A stretch of DNA of 64,000 bases from Jacaranda mimosifolia (lineage: Eukaryota; Streptophyta; Magnoliopsida; Lamiales; Bignoniaceae), in assembly GCA_018894105.1 (NCBI GenBank), contig CM032121.1, positions 36,178,230-36,242,229 on the forward strand. The letters are read 5' to 3'. The notes below the pieces were generated by a model. That model saw nothing but the letters and a program-made list of their open reading frames with translations, ran no database searches and had not been told where the DNA came from. The translations under genes and the position numbers were made by a program. Numbering within the stretch: position 1 is the first letter of the stretch; every line of letters starts with the position of its first letter. Below are positions 12,201 to 24,300 of this stretch, piece after piece.

Positions 12201-12609
12201 TGGAATTTGAAGTGGGTGACCAGGTATTTTCTTAAAGTATTTTCGAGAAAGAGGACTCGAAGGATTGGAAAAGGCAAAAAGTTGAGCCCTAGATATATTG
12301 GCCCTTACGAGATGAGATAAGTGAGAGAATTGGACCGGCATTCATGACATCTTTCATATATCACAGCTTCGGAAATACTATCTGGATCCTTCCCACATTA
12401 TTCCCATATCCAACGTGCCATTGCAAAGTGATCTAACATATGAGGAAAAACCAGTTAGCATATTAGGTCGAAAACTTCAAGAACTTAGGAATCGGAAGAT
12501 TCCTCAAGTAAAAGTTCATTGGTGCAACCATAATATTAAAGAAGCAACATGGGAATCAAAGGACCTTATGCGCCAACAATATCCAGAACTTTTTCAACAT
12601 TCAGGTTAG
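9231..12609 (+). pseudogene. pol of element 1: protease, RT, RNase H, integrase, chromodomain-like tail
   Basis: Protease shows DPGA in place of the usual D-S/T-G-A at about 9302. RT runs from about 9800 to 10500, with the active-site motif FIDDILVYS at 10301. RNase H follows (first catalytic Asp in YTDA, about 10747, followed by a stop and frameshifts to about 11090). Integrase has a zinc-binding N-terminus at about 11370-11510, the catalytic core from SMDFVTGLP (11570) through IVSDHNLNF (about 11750) and the ERT motif near 11860, and YEALYGRRC near 12000. A chromodomain-like tail at 12415-12590 (KVHWCNHNIKEATWE) is the kind that guides Tekay/Del elements to chromatin. At least ten stops and several frameshifts disrupt it. 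Confidence 0.9.
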
Positions 12610-12631
12610 AATCTGGGGACCAGATTTTCTT

Positions 12632-12648
12632 TAGGGGGGGGGGGAGAT
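12632..12648 (+). other. Polypurine tract of element 1
   Basis: A run of G with flanking A (taggggggggggggagat) lies directly before the TGTAACACCC start of the 3' LTR. This is the usual position of the plus-strand primer. Confidence 0.85.
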
Positions 12649-15530
12649 TGTAACACCCTAGTGATTTTATGATTTCATTATTTGTTATATTATTAATATT
12701 TGAAAATTATTGATTTTTAAATATTAATTTATTTTTTTCAATTGTGTGACCATTATAAATTTTGAACTCAATTGCGTGATTTAAAAATTTCCTAGGGACT
12801 AAATTGCAAAATGAAGAATTTGATTTAAAAAAAAACAAAATTAAAAACGGCGGCAACTCTTTTCTCCTTCTTCTTCTTTCTCTTTTCTTTTTTTTTTCTT
12901 CTTCTTTTTCTCCTCATTTCTCCTTTCTCCCGCGGCCAACCCAACGACCATCGATAAACCACTTTTCTTCAAACCAACCACCCAAACCCACTCCCCTCAC
13001 CTCTAGAACCTCACCTACACCACCACACGCGGCGACAGACCACCGGAGTTGAGCGACGGAGAATGGCCGAAACACCCATCACGGTGAGCAACTAGATCAC
13101 CATTTTTTGGCATCAAATGGAGCAAATAAAAGGTGGTTTAGCTAGTGCTCGATGAGGTGAACACGATGGTAACACTGCATGGCAGAGATACACGATGGAG
13201 ACGGCAAAAATTGGCGGTGGAGCTTCGAATTGTGAACACTTCGGGCAAGTTCTAAGGGGTTTTTCGGCGGCTAAATTGGAAACTAAGGGTACTGTTGGAA
13301 AGCTCTGGATGAGAGGATTCTGTGGGTGGTGTCTCATTTTTCGGCAACAGTAGACGACGGCAACCGGCGGCGATGATAGGGCAGAATCGTCGCCTCATCG
13401 CGGTGATCACATGCACGTGGTCTTATCGTGAAGATTCCCCTTTGTTAGTGAGATATTGGTATATAATGCTATTTTTTATGTATGTATTTTCATGTATACA
13501 TTTATACATTCTGATCTTCGTAAAACTTTGTATTTTCGTATATTATGATGGTCTTGGTCGATCAGAACACTCATGTATTAGATTAAGACACCTTTGATCG
13601 ATTAAATAGGCCTAGTAAATCCATAATGGTATCATTTCATGTAACTATAGGTTATATAGCATACTAAGTGTAGAAAACCCTCATTTTTATGTCATCGAGA
13701 TTAATCGACAAAAGTTTGAATGTTGCGGACAATTGAATTATTATGATTAATATTGAATATTGATATGTACTATATATATAAGCAAACTCGTATACATCTA
13801 TATCCGATATTAATAGTATTTTTAGGGCAGTAGTATCGAATCAAACCTTAACCAATGTAACAATAGGATAATCATTTAGACTTGGGGTTACTGTTGGTAT
13901 AATTCCAAGTGTTAGTGATCGTTAGGGTTGAACATGAATTTTAATATTAGGTTATCTTTTGAATAGGTGACGGAGGATTTGACCCTGAGGATCAGTAGAG
14001 TCTGACTTCACTGATTGACTGATCAAGGTGAGGATCTGCCGCTTTGGTACTTGTTTAAGTAAAGTAATGTGATTGTTGATTCTGAACCTTGTGTGGTTCT
14101 ATTGTCTTAATTCCTGTTATTGTTATTGTTGTTATCTGAACCCAGTGTGGTTCTATTATCTTGATTCCTATTATCATTATTGTTGTTATCTGAACCCTAT
14201 GTGGTTCTATTATCTTGATTCCTGTATTGTTATTGTTGCAATCTGATCCCTGTGTGGTTCTATTGTTTTGATTCCTATTATCGTAATTGTTGGTTTTTAG
14301 ACCCTATAAAGTTCTATTGTCTTGGCTACTGATACTGTTATCGTTAATCATTGAACCCATGAATCTTACCGTGTTAATCATGTATCGATACTGATTGAGC
14401 CAATCGATTACTATTCTTTCCTTGAATATTTCCTCATTTCGTATGTTATTGATCAAAGTGCAACTATACCTTATCTCGTGATCTACCATGACGGCATTGT
14501 TGGAAATCATTTTATAAAGTTTGTTGTCTACTATGTTGACAACTGATTGATTGAATTATCAAAGTGAAAGATATGTGTACAGGAGAACTGTTGGGTCGAG
14601 TGCCTTGCCAAGCTGTTATGCTTGAGCTAATGTGATTGCCAAGATGTTATGCTTGAGCTACTGTTATTGCCGAGCTGTCATGCTCGAGCTACTGAATTGA
14701 ACGGTTATTGAACTGTTATGGTGGCACAAGGATGTTCCGATATGCATGTTTTGTTTAGTTTATCGACTTGCATATGTATGGGATTTGCTATTCTTGTAAA
14801 TTTTATTTTGCTCATGGAGCAATATGGCTGGAGTGGTATCCCAGTCTATATCGGACTGTTGTTCCGGGCAAACGAGCCGCCTTTAGACCTCCTAACTATG
14901 ATCGGTTGAGATGTCCCTATACCTCCCGAGCAGGATCGATTGAGATGAACATGCCGTAAAGCCGACGGTCACAGTTTCTGACCTAGCAATTGTTATTAAC
15001 TTTGTTTCTTGATGTTCTTTCTTGCTGTGACTCATCATTCTTATACTGAGAAATCATTGATCGTTATTTGTGTACCTTATATTTTTAGATTGGTTATGCA
15101 TTGCTTACACTATCCTTACTGAGTCCTTATGACTCACCCTTGTATATTATTCATCTTTACTCAGACATATATGGGACAGGGATTTTTGGGACTGATGAAC
15201 CGGGTAGAGATGTTTATTTTGGAGCTTGTTATATATATATGTATGTTTTATTGAGTTTGGGATGTTTTGTTAAGAGATGTTGTAATACGTCATGAATACT
15301 GATATACTTATGGATGTAAATTCTGAATCTTGGTACTAGTAGCAACCTTTTGGCTTGGATGTTGTTGAACCTTTTTATGATGGTATTTTAAGAACTCTGA
15401 TATTGCTTCCGCATTTTGGTTAAGTCTGCTATAAGGTTATGTTCTTGCTGATGTTATTATTGGGAAATTGTGAAAACTTTTATGGGTCTGAATTAGCGCC
15501 TCAGCTTAGGTGCTATCCCGAGAGGGGGCT
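12649..15530 (+). repeat. 3' LTR of element 1 (about 2.9 kb)
   Basis: It starts TGTAACACCC after the polypurine tract and ends agagggggc like the 5' LTR. A pyrimidine-rich run (12850-12930) and a GC-rich stretch (to about 13430) in its U3 side give open frames with no independent gene support. A TATA-like run lies at 13772-13779. The 54-bp tandem repeat is at about 14078-14310, and palindromic units such as gccaagctgttatgcttg and gccgagctgtcatgctcg lie at 14607-14690. All coding-looking frames in it are treated as LTR sequence. Confidence 0.9.
13770..13781 (+). promoter_or_regulatory. TATA-like box of the element 1 LTR promoter (candidate)
   Basis: ctatatatataa sits just before the region shared by both LTRs. 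If it is the promoter, transcription would start about 25-30 bp downstream, near 13800. The 5' LTR lacks this part entirely, so the element could not start its own full-length transcript. Confidence 0.4.
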
Positions 15531-16290
15531 CTCTATCTATGAACCTAAAAATTTTTTATACCCAAATCAAATTTACATTAATGATAAATTTTTTATATAT
15601 AAAATTTTCAAATAGTGAATGAATAGTAACAACTAAATAATTTTTTTATTAAAAATTAAACTAAATTAATAAAGTTAATATATTTGGATAGCAATTTTTT
15701 TTTAAAAAAAAAAATTGGAATAGCAATAGCAACAATTGAACATTTTTCATTAATAAAATTAATAATATTAAAATTAATATTATAATAAATAATTTTTATA
15801 AAAATAGTTAATAAAATTAATTTTGTTAGTGAATAAAATTTACTAATATAGAAATTAATTGTTTTTATAAAAATAAATGTAGAAAAAAAAATTTGATTTA
15901 AATTTTTTTAATTATATTAATTTAATTAGTAGAAAGTTTAATTATTAATTATATTAATAAAGTTTAAATATTATATCAATAAAAAATTTAATTTAATTAG
16001 ACAAAAGCTTAAAATTAAATAATTTAAATTTAATGATTAAATTGAATTAAATATAAAAATTTATTTTTTGTTATCGTATGCCAAATAATATTTTTAGTGT
16101 ATATTGAGAAAATAAATGTATACATTAAAAACATAAGTCCAATACACTAGACCCAATGAATCTTTGGTTAGATAGGGTAGGATAGGATTATGGTCTCATT
16201 CTTTTGAGTATTTTAGGGTACAGTAGAATTAGGGTCTCATTTTTTTGAGTATTTTAGGGTGTGGGCATGGGTATGGTGCTACCCTATCCA
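15531..16290. other. AT-rich insert between element 1 and the resumed LTR of element 2
   Basis: About 760 bp belong neither to the element-1 LTR nor to the element-2 LTR. Most is AT-rich with poly-A and poly-T runs. The right end (about 16255-16300, gggcatgggtatggtgctaccctatccatttacagacct) resembles in reverse the TGTAAATGGATAGGGTA ends common in plant hAT-like MITEs. A matching left end was not found, so the identity is a guess. Confidence 0.4.
16185..16260 (+). repeat. Two-copy tandem duplication of about 40 bp
   Basis: The phrase ggtctcattcttttgagtat with a following tttagggt occurs twice, at about 16192 and 16231, separated by acagtagaatta. It lies in the unassigned insert next to the LTR boundary. 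Confidence 0.75.
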
Positions 16291-18672
16291 TTTACAGACC
16301 TAAACTTACTCAAGCATATAAGAAAAAACTTGTACTATTCAAACCGAACCTACCCAGGCATAACCACCCGGTACAAAACTTACCCAGGCTTATCGAATTG
16401 GTACAGAACTTACCAATCAAACTGAACTTACCTAAGTATAACAACCTGGTACAAAGCTTCCATGAATGCGATAACCTAGTACAAACTTACCCGAGTGTGA
16501 TAACTTGGTACAAACTTACTCGAGCATGACAACTTGGTACAAAACTTACCTGAGCATGACAACCTGGTACAAAACTTGCCCAAGCATAATTTGGCACATA
16601 ACTTACCCAGGCATATCAGCTTGGTGCATAACTTAACTAGGCATATTAGCTTGGTAATATGCCTAGTAAGTAACTTACAGTTGACAGAACAAACCAGTGA
16701 TGTACCAATCGAACTAAGCTACCCAAGCGTAGCAGCTTGGTACATAAAAAAGTGCTGACAGAACGACTCAATAGCATACCAATCAGACTCAGACAGATCA
16801 ACAAGAATGAATATACGATGAACATGTCAAATCAAACAAAACAATACCAATAGACAATGAGAGCTATGGGTGCTAGAACAGTTAGGATTTGAAATCAGTA
16901 ACAAATAATAACCCACATCAGGGTGTACAGATCATATAATAGATATCAATCGAGAACTCAACAATTCTCAAATATCAACAAAATAGAATACAAATCAGAA
17001 ACAGGAGCCCTCACAGGGGTCATTCCACAAGAACAAATAAGTATAATCGAGGCTAGAATGGCAGACCCCCACAGGGGTAACAATAATTAATAGAGTACGG
17101 TAATCAAGTCAATATCAACCCTCATAGGGGTTTATTAAGAAAATCAATAAGTATAAGAGGTGCTAGATTGGCGGATCCTTACCTCCATAGTCTAAAAAAT
17201 GTTGTCACTGCCTACTGACCTGTGGGGCCCACTTCGTCATCACCTAACCAAAATAGTATAATTAAAGTTAAAATCCTCATTCGACTATATAATCACAATT
17301 ACTCAAACAATGGCCTAAAATCAATACTTAACGGCTAAATCGATAGCCACGATAAAGACATGCTAATAGCGTTGATCTCATTAATGGAATATATAATTGA
17401 ATCCTAAATCATTCAGTTGATCTTACCATAACATACTAAATCAATAACAATAATCTAATATCCCTTAAAAATCTCAATTTATCCCAAATTTATCACATTA
17501 TAATACAAATTCGAGTTTACTAAACTTATAATGATACATGCATTACCTAAATCTTGGTTTTGTATCATCTCAATTAACCCAATTATTGCCACTTAGGTTC
17601 CAATTCATAAAATGAGAGTTTCTCCACCTAATTAACTTAATTATCAAGATTATTACGCGATATGACAAAATTTGGATCCATTAACTTATGTAATTTTATC
17701 CATGTCTCAATATTTTCGATCAAATCGTGCATGTTCCTCACTTATACAATACATCGTAAGGTTTAGAGGCATATACATACACATGCATACAACTTTGACA
17801 CAATTTCTCATTTTGGCCCAATATCTTTTTTATCGAAGCTTCAAATGCACAATTAGCTTGCGTGCATGTAATCACAGCAACAAGACGAGCAAATTGTTCT
17901 ATCGCTGCCGCCGGAGATGGTCACCACCACTACCAAAAGATACGATTCAGCTCCAGAAATCAAACGCCCAGGTCAATTTTGAAGTTTACCGCCATGAGGG
18001 TCCTCAATTGGCTGGAAAATCGCTAGCTCACCACCACACCACCATGATTATTTTTCCTTAATTCCATCACTGTCGGTGGCTGAAATAAAAAATTGAAGAT
18101 ACTGATATGGTCCTTGAGCTAAACCCAAGAAAGCCCAGTACTTGGCGTGAGTTTCTATCACCGAGAAAATGGAAACCCATCACCTCCACCATGGCAAAAA
18201 TTTCAAGCTAAATTATCAGTCGTTCAACCGAAGGACTATACAAGATATGGGTATATTCGTGTTCTACGCGAAGGAATGAAGAGAATGGTACCAAGTTTGC
18301 TAAGGTTTGGCTACCGGAGGAGGGAGTTTACCAGAGAGGTGATTGAGGGTGTATAGTGGAGAAAAATGGTGAAATGAGGGGTTGAAATGTAAAATGTGGT
18401 ATTTATAGGAAAGTCTTTAGAAAATTCTGGTTGGCCCCTAAAACTTTTGGTTAGTTTTCAATCATGTCCTAAATATTATCCATGCAACCCCTAAAACTTT
18501 GAAAATGAGATCTAATCAAGTCTTGCTTAATTGCATTTTGACCCTAAAACTTCCAAAATTCTTACAATTAAGTCCTTTTTTATTTATATTTCAAGCCCTA
18601 AAATTCGATCAACCAATATCTTGATTTTCTAAATTCTTATTTAGCAAAATACCAAATTTTAGGGCTGTTACA
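16291..18672 (-). repeat. Left LTR of element 2, inner fragment
   Basis: It matches about 22003-24444 of the right LTR and ends ttagggctgttaca directly before the reverse polypurine tract (ctcctcccccttaaaaga, 18674-18690). It contains the hairpin-unit array (16320-16745) and a coding-looking stretch around 17700-18360 that also recurs, with changes, in the right LTR. That stretch is therefore LTR sequence and not a host gene. Confidence 0.9.
16320..16745 (-). repeat. Array of short palindromic units in the element 2 LTR
   Basis: Units of roughly 27-36 bp with the frame acttaccc-(arm)-loop-(arm)-ggtac repeat about 12 times. Arms are often mutually complementary: acccaagcgtagcagcttgg at about 16721 pairs CCAAGC with GCTTGG, and other units pair CCAGG with CCTGG. 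The same array recurs at 21800-22480 and, inverted, at 63820-64000. Confidence 0.75.
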
Positions 18673-18689
18673 CTCCTCCCCCTTAAAAG

Positions 18690-19207
18690 ATTCTAGTCCC
18701 CAAATTCTCATTTGAGTATTGTTCCGACTGGTAGAAAATAAGTTGATTTGGTTTGTCGATCTATATTTTCTCTTCACTACATTCTGCCAAGATTGCTTCT
18801 TCAAGTTTCGATGCATTCTTATACGTCTCGAACACATCATATCTCTTGACTTGCGTGCCTTAGTAGCAGTCTCTCTTCCAATTCTTCTGGCACACACAAT
18901 ATCATATTGAGCATAAGAATACCTTGAATATCAATATTAAACTCAAACTCCTCAAAATCTCCAACTTTTTCCTTCTGCTTCAACATCCATATATCCTTGG
19001 TTTGGGTTCATCCTATTTCATACTGTAATTCAGACTATACTTATCTCTACAATCCTATTCCTAAGGGTGTTTAACTTCTATTTGACAAGCCATAGTCTAG
19101 GGTTATATATTTAGTTCTCAAGGAAATGAGACAGATATGAAGGAATGTAAAATATCAAGATCATGTAAGACATTATAATGGATTTCAAAAATTAGAGACC
19201 ATACATT
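18690..19207 (-). pseudogene. pol remnant of element 2: protease piece joined to integrase N-terminus
   Basis: Read on the minus strand, about 19205-19060 resembles the protease region of element 1 (MACQIEVKHPLG against MAYQIEVITPLG). After a deletion, about 19010-18760 resembles the region before and within the integrase zinc-binding domain (EFEFNIDIQG, then VPEEL, then NLKKQSW against element 1's YEFNTDSQG, VPEEI and DLKKQFW). RT, RNase H and the integrase core are gone, and the remainder runs straight to the polypurine tract. A short direct duplication (accatacattccatcactttgtt) lies at 19199-19244. Confidence 0.65.
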
Positions 19208-21035
19208 CCATCACTTTGTTACCATACATTCCATCACTTTGTTAGGATTTGGTACTTCTTCTCCCATCAGGGTATAAGCACGAGCTCGTACATTAGGTCT
19301 TTTACTAGCTCCTACCATATGTTTTCCTTTTTCTGTAGGTGTTGGGCCTTTCCTTCTAGGGCAATCTTTTAAGTAATATTGATCGTTTCCATAGCCCATG
19401 CATCTGCCTTATTTTTTCCAACAATTTGACTCCTCATGGTAAAGTGATCCACAGAACCCGCACTGCTTTAGTGCTTTCTCTTGAGTCAAATTGGCTATCT
19501 TGCTAGATTGAAGGGCTTGTTGGGCAGTGCTTCCAACCCGAAGCTTTAATTGTCTTCTTCTGACATTACTTTGCCTTTCAAGGTGCATCTTTTCCTTTCG
19601 ACCCTTATCCTTTACTTTTTGGATCTCCTGCAGCTCTGACTCAAGTTGTAGTGCTTTGTTTACTGCTTGGTTGTAGTTCATCAGATCACAAGTAGCCAGA
19701 CCCTTTCTCAATTTCGACCGTAACCCTTGTACAAATTTTCAAGCCTGTCAACCTTCATCATTCTGTATGTAGGGAGCATATTGTATCAGTTAGCTAAAAG
19801 TAGCCTCATACCGACTTAACAGACTATGCCCCCTGTATAAGGTCCATAAATTCTCTTTCTCATGCTTGCTTCACCACTTCTAGTATATACTTATTCCTGA
19901 AATCTTATGTAAAATTCTCCCACGTTTCATAGGTTTCTTCAGCTGTCCATCTACGGTCGATCATCTTCCACAACTTCAGCCGGAACCTTCCAGAAGAAAC
20001 ATGGTAAACCAAACCCTTTGCTCACTTGAATAACACAGTGTCTTAAAAATATTCTCTAAACTATCAATCTATTCTTTGGCTTTTCTATCATCAGGGTCTC
20101 CTGGGACAGTGTTCGAAAAAGTGGACTGTTCATTGAATCAAAGAACTTGCTGGTTCACGGTTCACTGGTTCAACTGTTGGTCGGACCGTAATTGAACCGC
20201 AATTGAACTGTGATGTTATAATTACAAAACATATATTTATATTATATATTATTTAAAAATTAATAAAATACCAAAATATAAAATATAAAGAGCTTAAATG
20301 ATAATGTCTAACATTACAATCCAAATTTAATAATTCATATTGTAAATGATTACAATAATTTAAATATATCAAGTCTAAAGTTTAAAATTGAGAGTGTGTA
20401 AGTTAATTCTAAACTTTAACCTAAGTTTTTTTTTTCCCTTCACTTTTAGATAGTTTGTGAGGTGTACCTTAACCTTCAAACTTTGTACTTAGACCAAAAA
20501 AATTAAAAAAAAAAATAATTTTATCAAAAATTAAATGAAAAAACCTATCTGGTTCAATCGAACTGCGAACAGTTCAATGGTTCACTAGTCCGACCGGCCA
20601 ATTTGAACTGTTTTTACAAAATATGGCATTTTTTTTTAATTTTTTAATTTTTTGAGAAAATCGGACCAGTTCGCAGGCCGGTTAACAGTTCGACCGGCTG
20701 GTCCTATCCAATTTTTTAAATAGTGCCCAGGAACTTCATGGGATTGAAGCAAAGAAATCGTTCCAATACTTGATCTTCAGCTATCTCATTAACAACTTCT
20801 ACTCTAGCACCTGGCTGTAGATCCTATGGCAAAATTCTCGGTTCTTCCTGATACACGGGTCTGTTGGTTGACTATCTGAAAGGTTTTCTGAAACCTTTTC
20901 TTCGTGCATAGCTTGTAGGTAAATAGGTGCCTCTCGTCCTGGAACTTGTCATTCATCGACTTGTCGCTTAAGAGGTTTTCCACACTATCAAGCTCTAGGA
21001 AGAACAGGTATACTGGAACTTCCTTGAGATGCCAT
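19208..21035 (-). pseudogene. gag of element 2, interrupted by a MITE
   Basis: The minus-strand start MASQG at 21035 parallels element 1. The capsid region reaches PMKFLG at about 20735, is broken by the MITE at 20107-20724, and resumes at DPDDRK near 20090. A C-terminal part (MRKGLATCDLMNYNQAVNKA, 19711 downward) leads to one well-kept CCHC knuckle (CGFCGSLYHEESNC). A second, altered knuckle follows (CMGYGNDQYYLKDC), then a basic linker. Several stops are present. The protein would be the particle-forming Gag of the retrotransposon. Confidence 0.8.
20107..20724. mobile_element. hAT-like MITE (about 618 bp) inside gag of element 2
   Basis: The ends cagtgttcgaaaaagtgga and, reversed, actatttaaaaaattgga form a short imperfect terminal inverted repeat. 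Inside both ends are repeated ggttca/tgaacc and ccgacc/ggtcgg motifs, as in plant hAT-derived MITEs of the CAGTGTTTTAAA type. Flanks are an imperfect 8-bp duplication (tcctggga and, on the right, gcccagga), explained only with three changes. Removing it rejoins the gag codons KFLG and DPDD. No transposase is encoded. Confidence 0.7.
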
Positions 21036-21335
21036 CAATTCTGCTAGCTCTTCCAAGCTTCTAAGGATAAAAGAAGAAGAGTTAGATGAAATCAAACCAA
21101 ACTCAAGGATACACAATTCTAATCATCCTATAATATATGATAAAATCCCATAAACATCCTACAGTACTGAACTCATCTCCTAATATCAACTTATCAATTC
21201 ATCTTTATTCCTTAATTCACGCAGGATCTTGTCAATGCAAAACACAACTAAAATTCATACTCAAACTAAACCAATCAAAAGGTCAGTCACATATCCCAAT
21301 AATACCCAAATGCTTAGGTCATCGACAAACCTAGA

Positions 21336-21346
21336 CTTTGATACCA
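21336..21346 (-). other. Primer binding site of element 2
   Basis: ctttgatacca on the plus strand is TGGTATCAAAG on the minus strand, a Met-tRNA-type site. It lies four bases from the LTR start TGTGGCACC at 21351 and confirms the minus orientation. Confidence 0.85.
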
Positions 21347-21350
21347 CCTC

Positions 21351-24300
21351 TGTGGCACCTTATCTTGGGATAGCACCTAAGTTGAGGTGATACTCAAGTT
21401 CAAACATTTATAAGATAAAGCTTAATATTCAAAGGAACCCATATACATATAAACATCCATTCTATTGCAAAATTTCATTCACCGATGCAAGACTAAAATC
21501 TAAGTCCATCACCTAATCCAGTCTGAGAAAATCAAAGATAAATGGGGGGAAAAGTCCAAAGGACTTAGTGAGGGGTAATTGTAATAACATGCAATGGGAA
21601 TCTGTCAAGGAAGAATCAACTCAACTTATCATAGTTTGACAGTTCAAAAAGAAATATATCAGGATACAGTCGAATGGTCAAGAAACGATCAGACAGTTCG
21701 GTAATAGTTTATCAGTCTGGAATGGTCTACCAGTCAGGATACAGTCAAACAATTAGAATATAGGTAAACATTAGAAAAATCTTATATCAATCAAACAGAA
21801 CTAAACTTACCCAGGCACGACAATGCGGTACAGAACTTATACCAAATCAAACCGAATTAAACTTACCCAATAAAATCAAACTAAACTTACCTAGGCATGA
21901 CAACCTGGTACATAACTTAACCAAGTACATTGACTTGGTATAAAACTTAACCGATCAAACCGAACTAAGCTTACCCAGGCATGACAACCTGGTATAGAAC
22001 TTACCCAAGTATATCAGAACAAACTTATACTATTCAAATCAAACCTACCCAGGCATAACTACCTAGTAAAAAACTAACCAATCAAAACGAACTTACCCCA
22101 GCATAACCACCTGGTGCAAAATTTATCTAGGCTTATTGACCTGGTACAGAACTTACCAATCAAATTGAACGTACCCAAGCATAACAACTTGGTATAGAGC
22201 TTACCCAAATGTGACAACTTGGTACAAACTTACCCGAGCATGACAACCTGATACAAACTTACTCGAGCGTGGCAACTTGGTACAAACTTACCCGAGCGTG
22301 ACAACTTGGTACAAAACTTACCCAAGCACAGCTTGGTACATAACTTACCCAGATATATCAGCTTGGTACGTAATTACCTAGGCATATCAGCTTGGTACCT
22401 AACTTATTGCTGATAGAACAAACTAATGACATACCAATCGAACTAACTTACCCAAGAGTAGCAGCTTGGTACATAACAAATTGCTGACAGAACGAATCAA
22501 TAGCATACCGATCAGACTCAGACAGATCAACAAAAATGAACACACGGTGAACAAGTCGAATCAAACAGAACAATACTAATAGACAATGATAGTTCTAGGC
22601 ACCAGAACAATCAGGATTTAGAATTAGTAACAAACAATAACCCACACAAAGGTGTACAGATTAGATAAGAGATATCAATCGAGAACTCAACAATTCTCAA
22701 ATTTCAACAAAACATAATATAGATCAAAAATAGGAACCCTCACATGGGTCATTCCATAAGAATAGATAAGTATAATCCAGGCTAGAATGGCAAACCCTCA
22801 TAAGGGTAATAATAATTAACAGAGTAATGAAGCCAATATAAACCCTCATAGGGGTTTATCAAGAAAATCGATAGGTACAAGAGGTGCCAGATTAGCGAAT
22901 TCTCACCTCCATAGTCTTAGAAACATTATCACTGCCTACTGAACCATGGGACCTACTTATCATCACCTAACCAAAATAATATAATTACTGTCAAAATCCT
23001 CATTCAACAATATAATCATAATTACACAAACAACAACCTAAAATCAATACTTAATCGGCTAAATCAATAGCCTTGATAAAGACATGCTAATAGCGCTGAT
23101 CTCATTAAATGAATATATAATTGGATCCTAAATCATTCAGTTGATCTTGCCACAATATGCTAAATCGATAACGATGGTACAATATCCCTTAAAAATCTCA
23201 ATTTATCTCAAATTTATCACATGATAATACAAATTCGAGTTTACTAAACTTATAATGGTACATGCATGACCCAAATCTTGGTTTTGCATCACCTCAATCA
23301 ACCTAGTTATCACCATTTAGGTTCCAAATTCATAAAACAAGGGTTTCTCCACCTAATTAACTTAATTATCAAGATTATTACGCGATATGACAAAATTTGA
23401 ATCCATTAACTTATGTAATTCTATGCATGCCTCAATATTTTTGATCAAATCTCGTGTTTCCTCATTTATACAACACATCATAAGGTTTGGAGGTATATAC
23501 ATACACATGCATACAACTTTGATTATCTTTTAATCAAAGCTTCCAATGCACGACCAACTTATGTGCATGAAATCACTACAACAAGATGAGCAAACTGTTC
23601 TATCGCCGCCGCTGGAGATGATCACCACCACCACTGGAAGATGTGATTTAGCTCCAAAAATCAAACACCCAGGTCAATTTTGAAGTTTGCCATCATGAGA
23701 GTCCTCAATTGGTCAAAAAATTGCTAGCTCACCACCACGCTGTCATGACTATTTTTCCTTAATTCCGCCCTTGTTGGTGGCCAAAACCAGAAATTGAAGC
23801 TACTAATTTGTTCCTTGAGCTAAACCCAACAAAGCCTAGTACTTGGCCGTGAATTTCTGTCTCTGAAAAAATGGTAACCCATCACCTCCGCCATGGCCGA
23901 ATTTTCAAGCTAAATTATAAGACGTTCCACCAGAGGGTTGTCCAAGATATAGGTATATTTGTGTTCTACGTGAAGAAAGGAAGAGAATGGTACTAGGTTT
24001 GCTAAGGTTTGGCTACTGGATAAGGGAGTTCGCTGGAGAGGTAGTTGAGTGTGTATAGTGGAGAAGAAAGGTAAAATTAGGGGTTGAAATGCAAAATGTG
24101 GTATTTACAGGGAAGTCTTTAGAAAATTCTGGTTTAGCCCCTAAAACTTTTGGTTAGTTTTCAATCAGGTCATCCCAAGTTTCCTCAAACTTCAATTTAG
24201 CCCTTCAAAAGTTTAGTGCCTAACATTGACCCCCTTTGACCCAAAATATTAGCCATGCAACCATGAACACTTTGAAAATGAGATCCAATCAAGCCCTGCT

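Larger units (their letters stand above)
4861..15530 (+). mobile_element. Element 1: Ty3/gypsy (Tekay/Del-like chromovirus) retrotransposon, innermost level
   Basis: The order is partial 5' LTR (4861-6637), primer binding site, an extra ORF, gag, protease, reverse transcriptase, RNase H, integrase with a chromodomain-like tail, polypurine tract and 3' LTR (12649-15530). All pol domains are present in the Ty3/gypsy order. The 5' LTR lacks its first about 1.1 kb compared with the 3' LTR, and the last few bases of the 3' LTR do not match, so no target duplication is visible. Many stops and frameshifts make it inactive. The Tekay/Del assignment rests on the integrase tail and the long LTRs and needs an RT tree. 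Confidence 0.85.

Noticed and set aside
9231..12609. Integrated pararetrovirus as source of the gypsy-like RT
   Set aside because: LTRs, tRNA primer site, polypurine tract, integrase and a chromodomain-like tail are all present in Ty3/gypsy order, and no movement protein or virus coat pattern was seen.
12804..13597. Open frames in the pyrimidine-rich and GC-rich region
   Set aside because: Located in the U3 side of the element 1 3' LTR. The frames are biased by CTT runs and have no domain or splice support.
17672..18356. Possible host gene with Pro/His-rich start and open frames
   Set aside because: The same sequence is present in the other LTR copies at 23460-24060 and 61980-62640, so it belongs to the LTR.
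21800..22480. CRISPR-like regular repeats of about 30 bp
   Set aside because: Units vary, have no unique spacers, lie inside both LTRs of a plant retrotransposon and recur in inverted orientation at 63820. This is an LTR-internal array, not a CRISPR locus.
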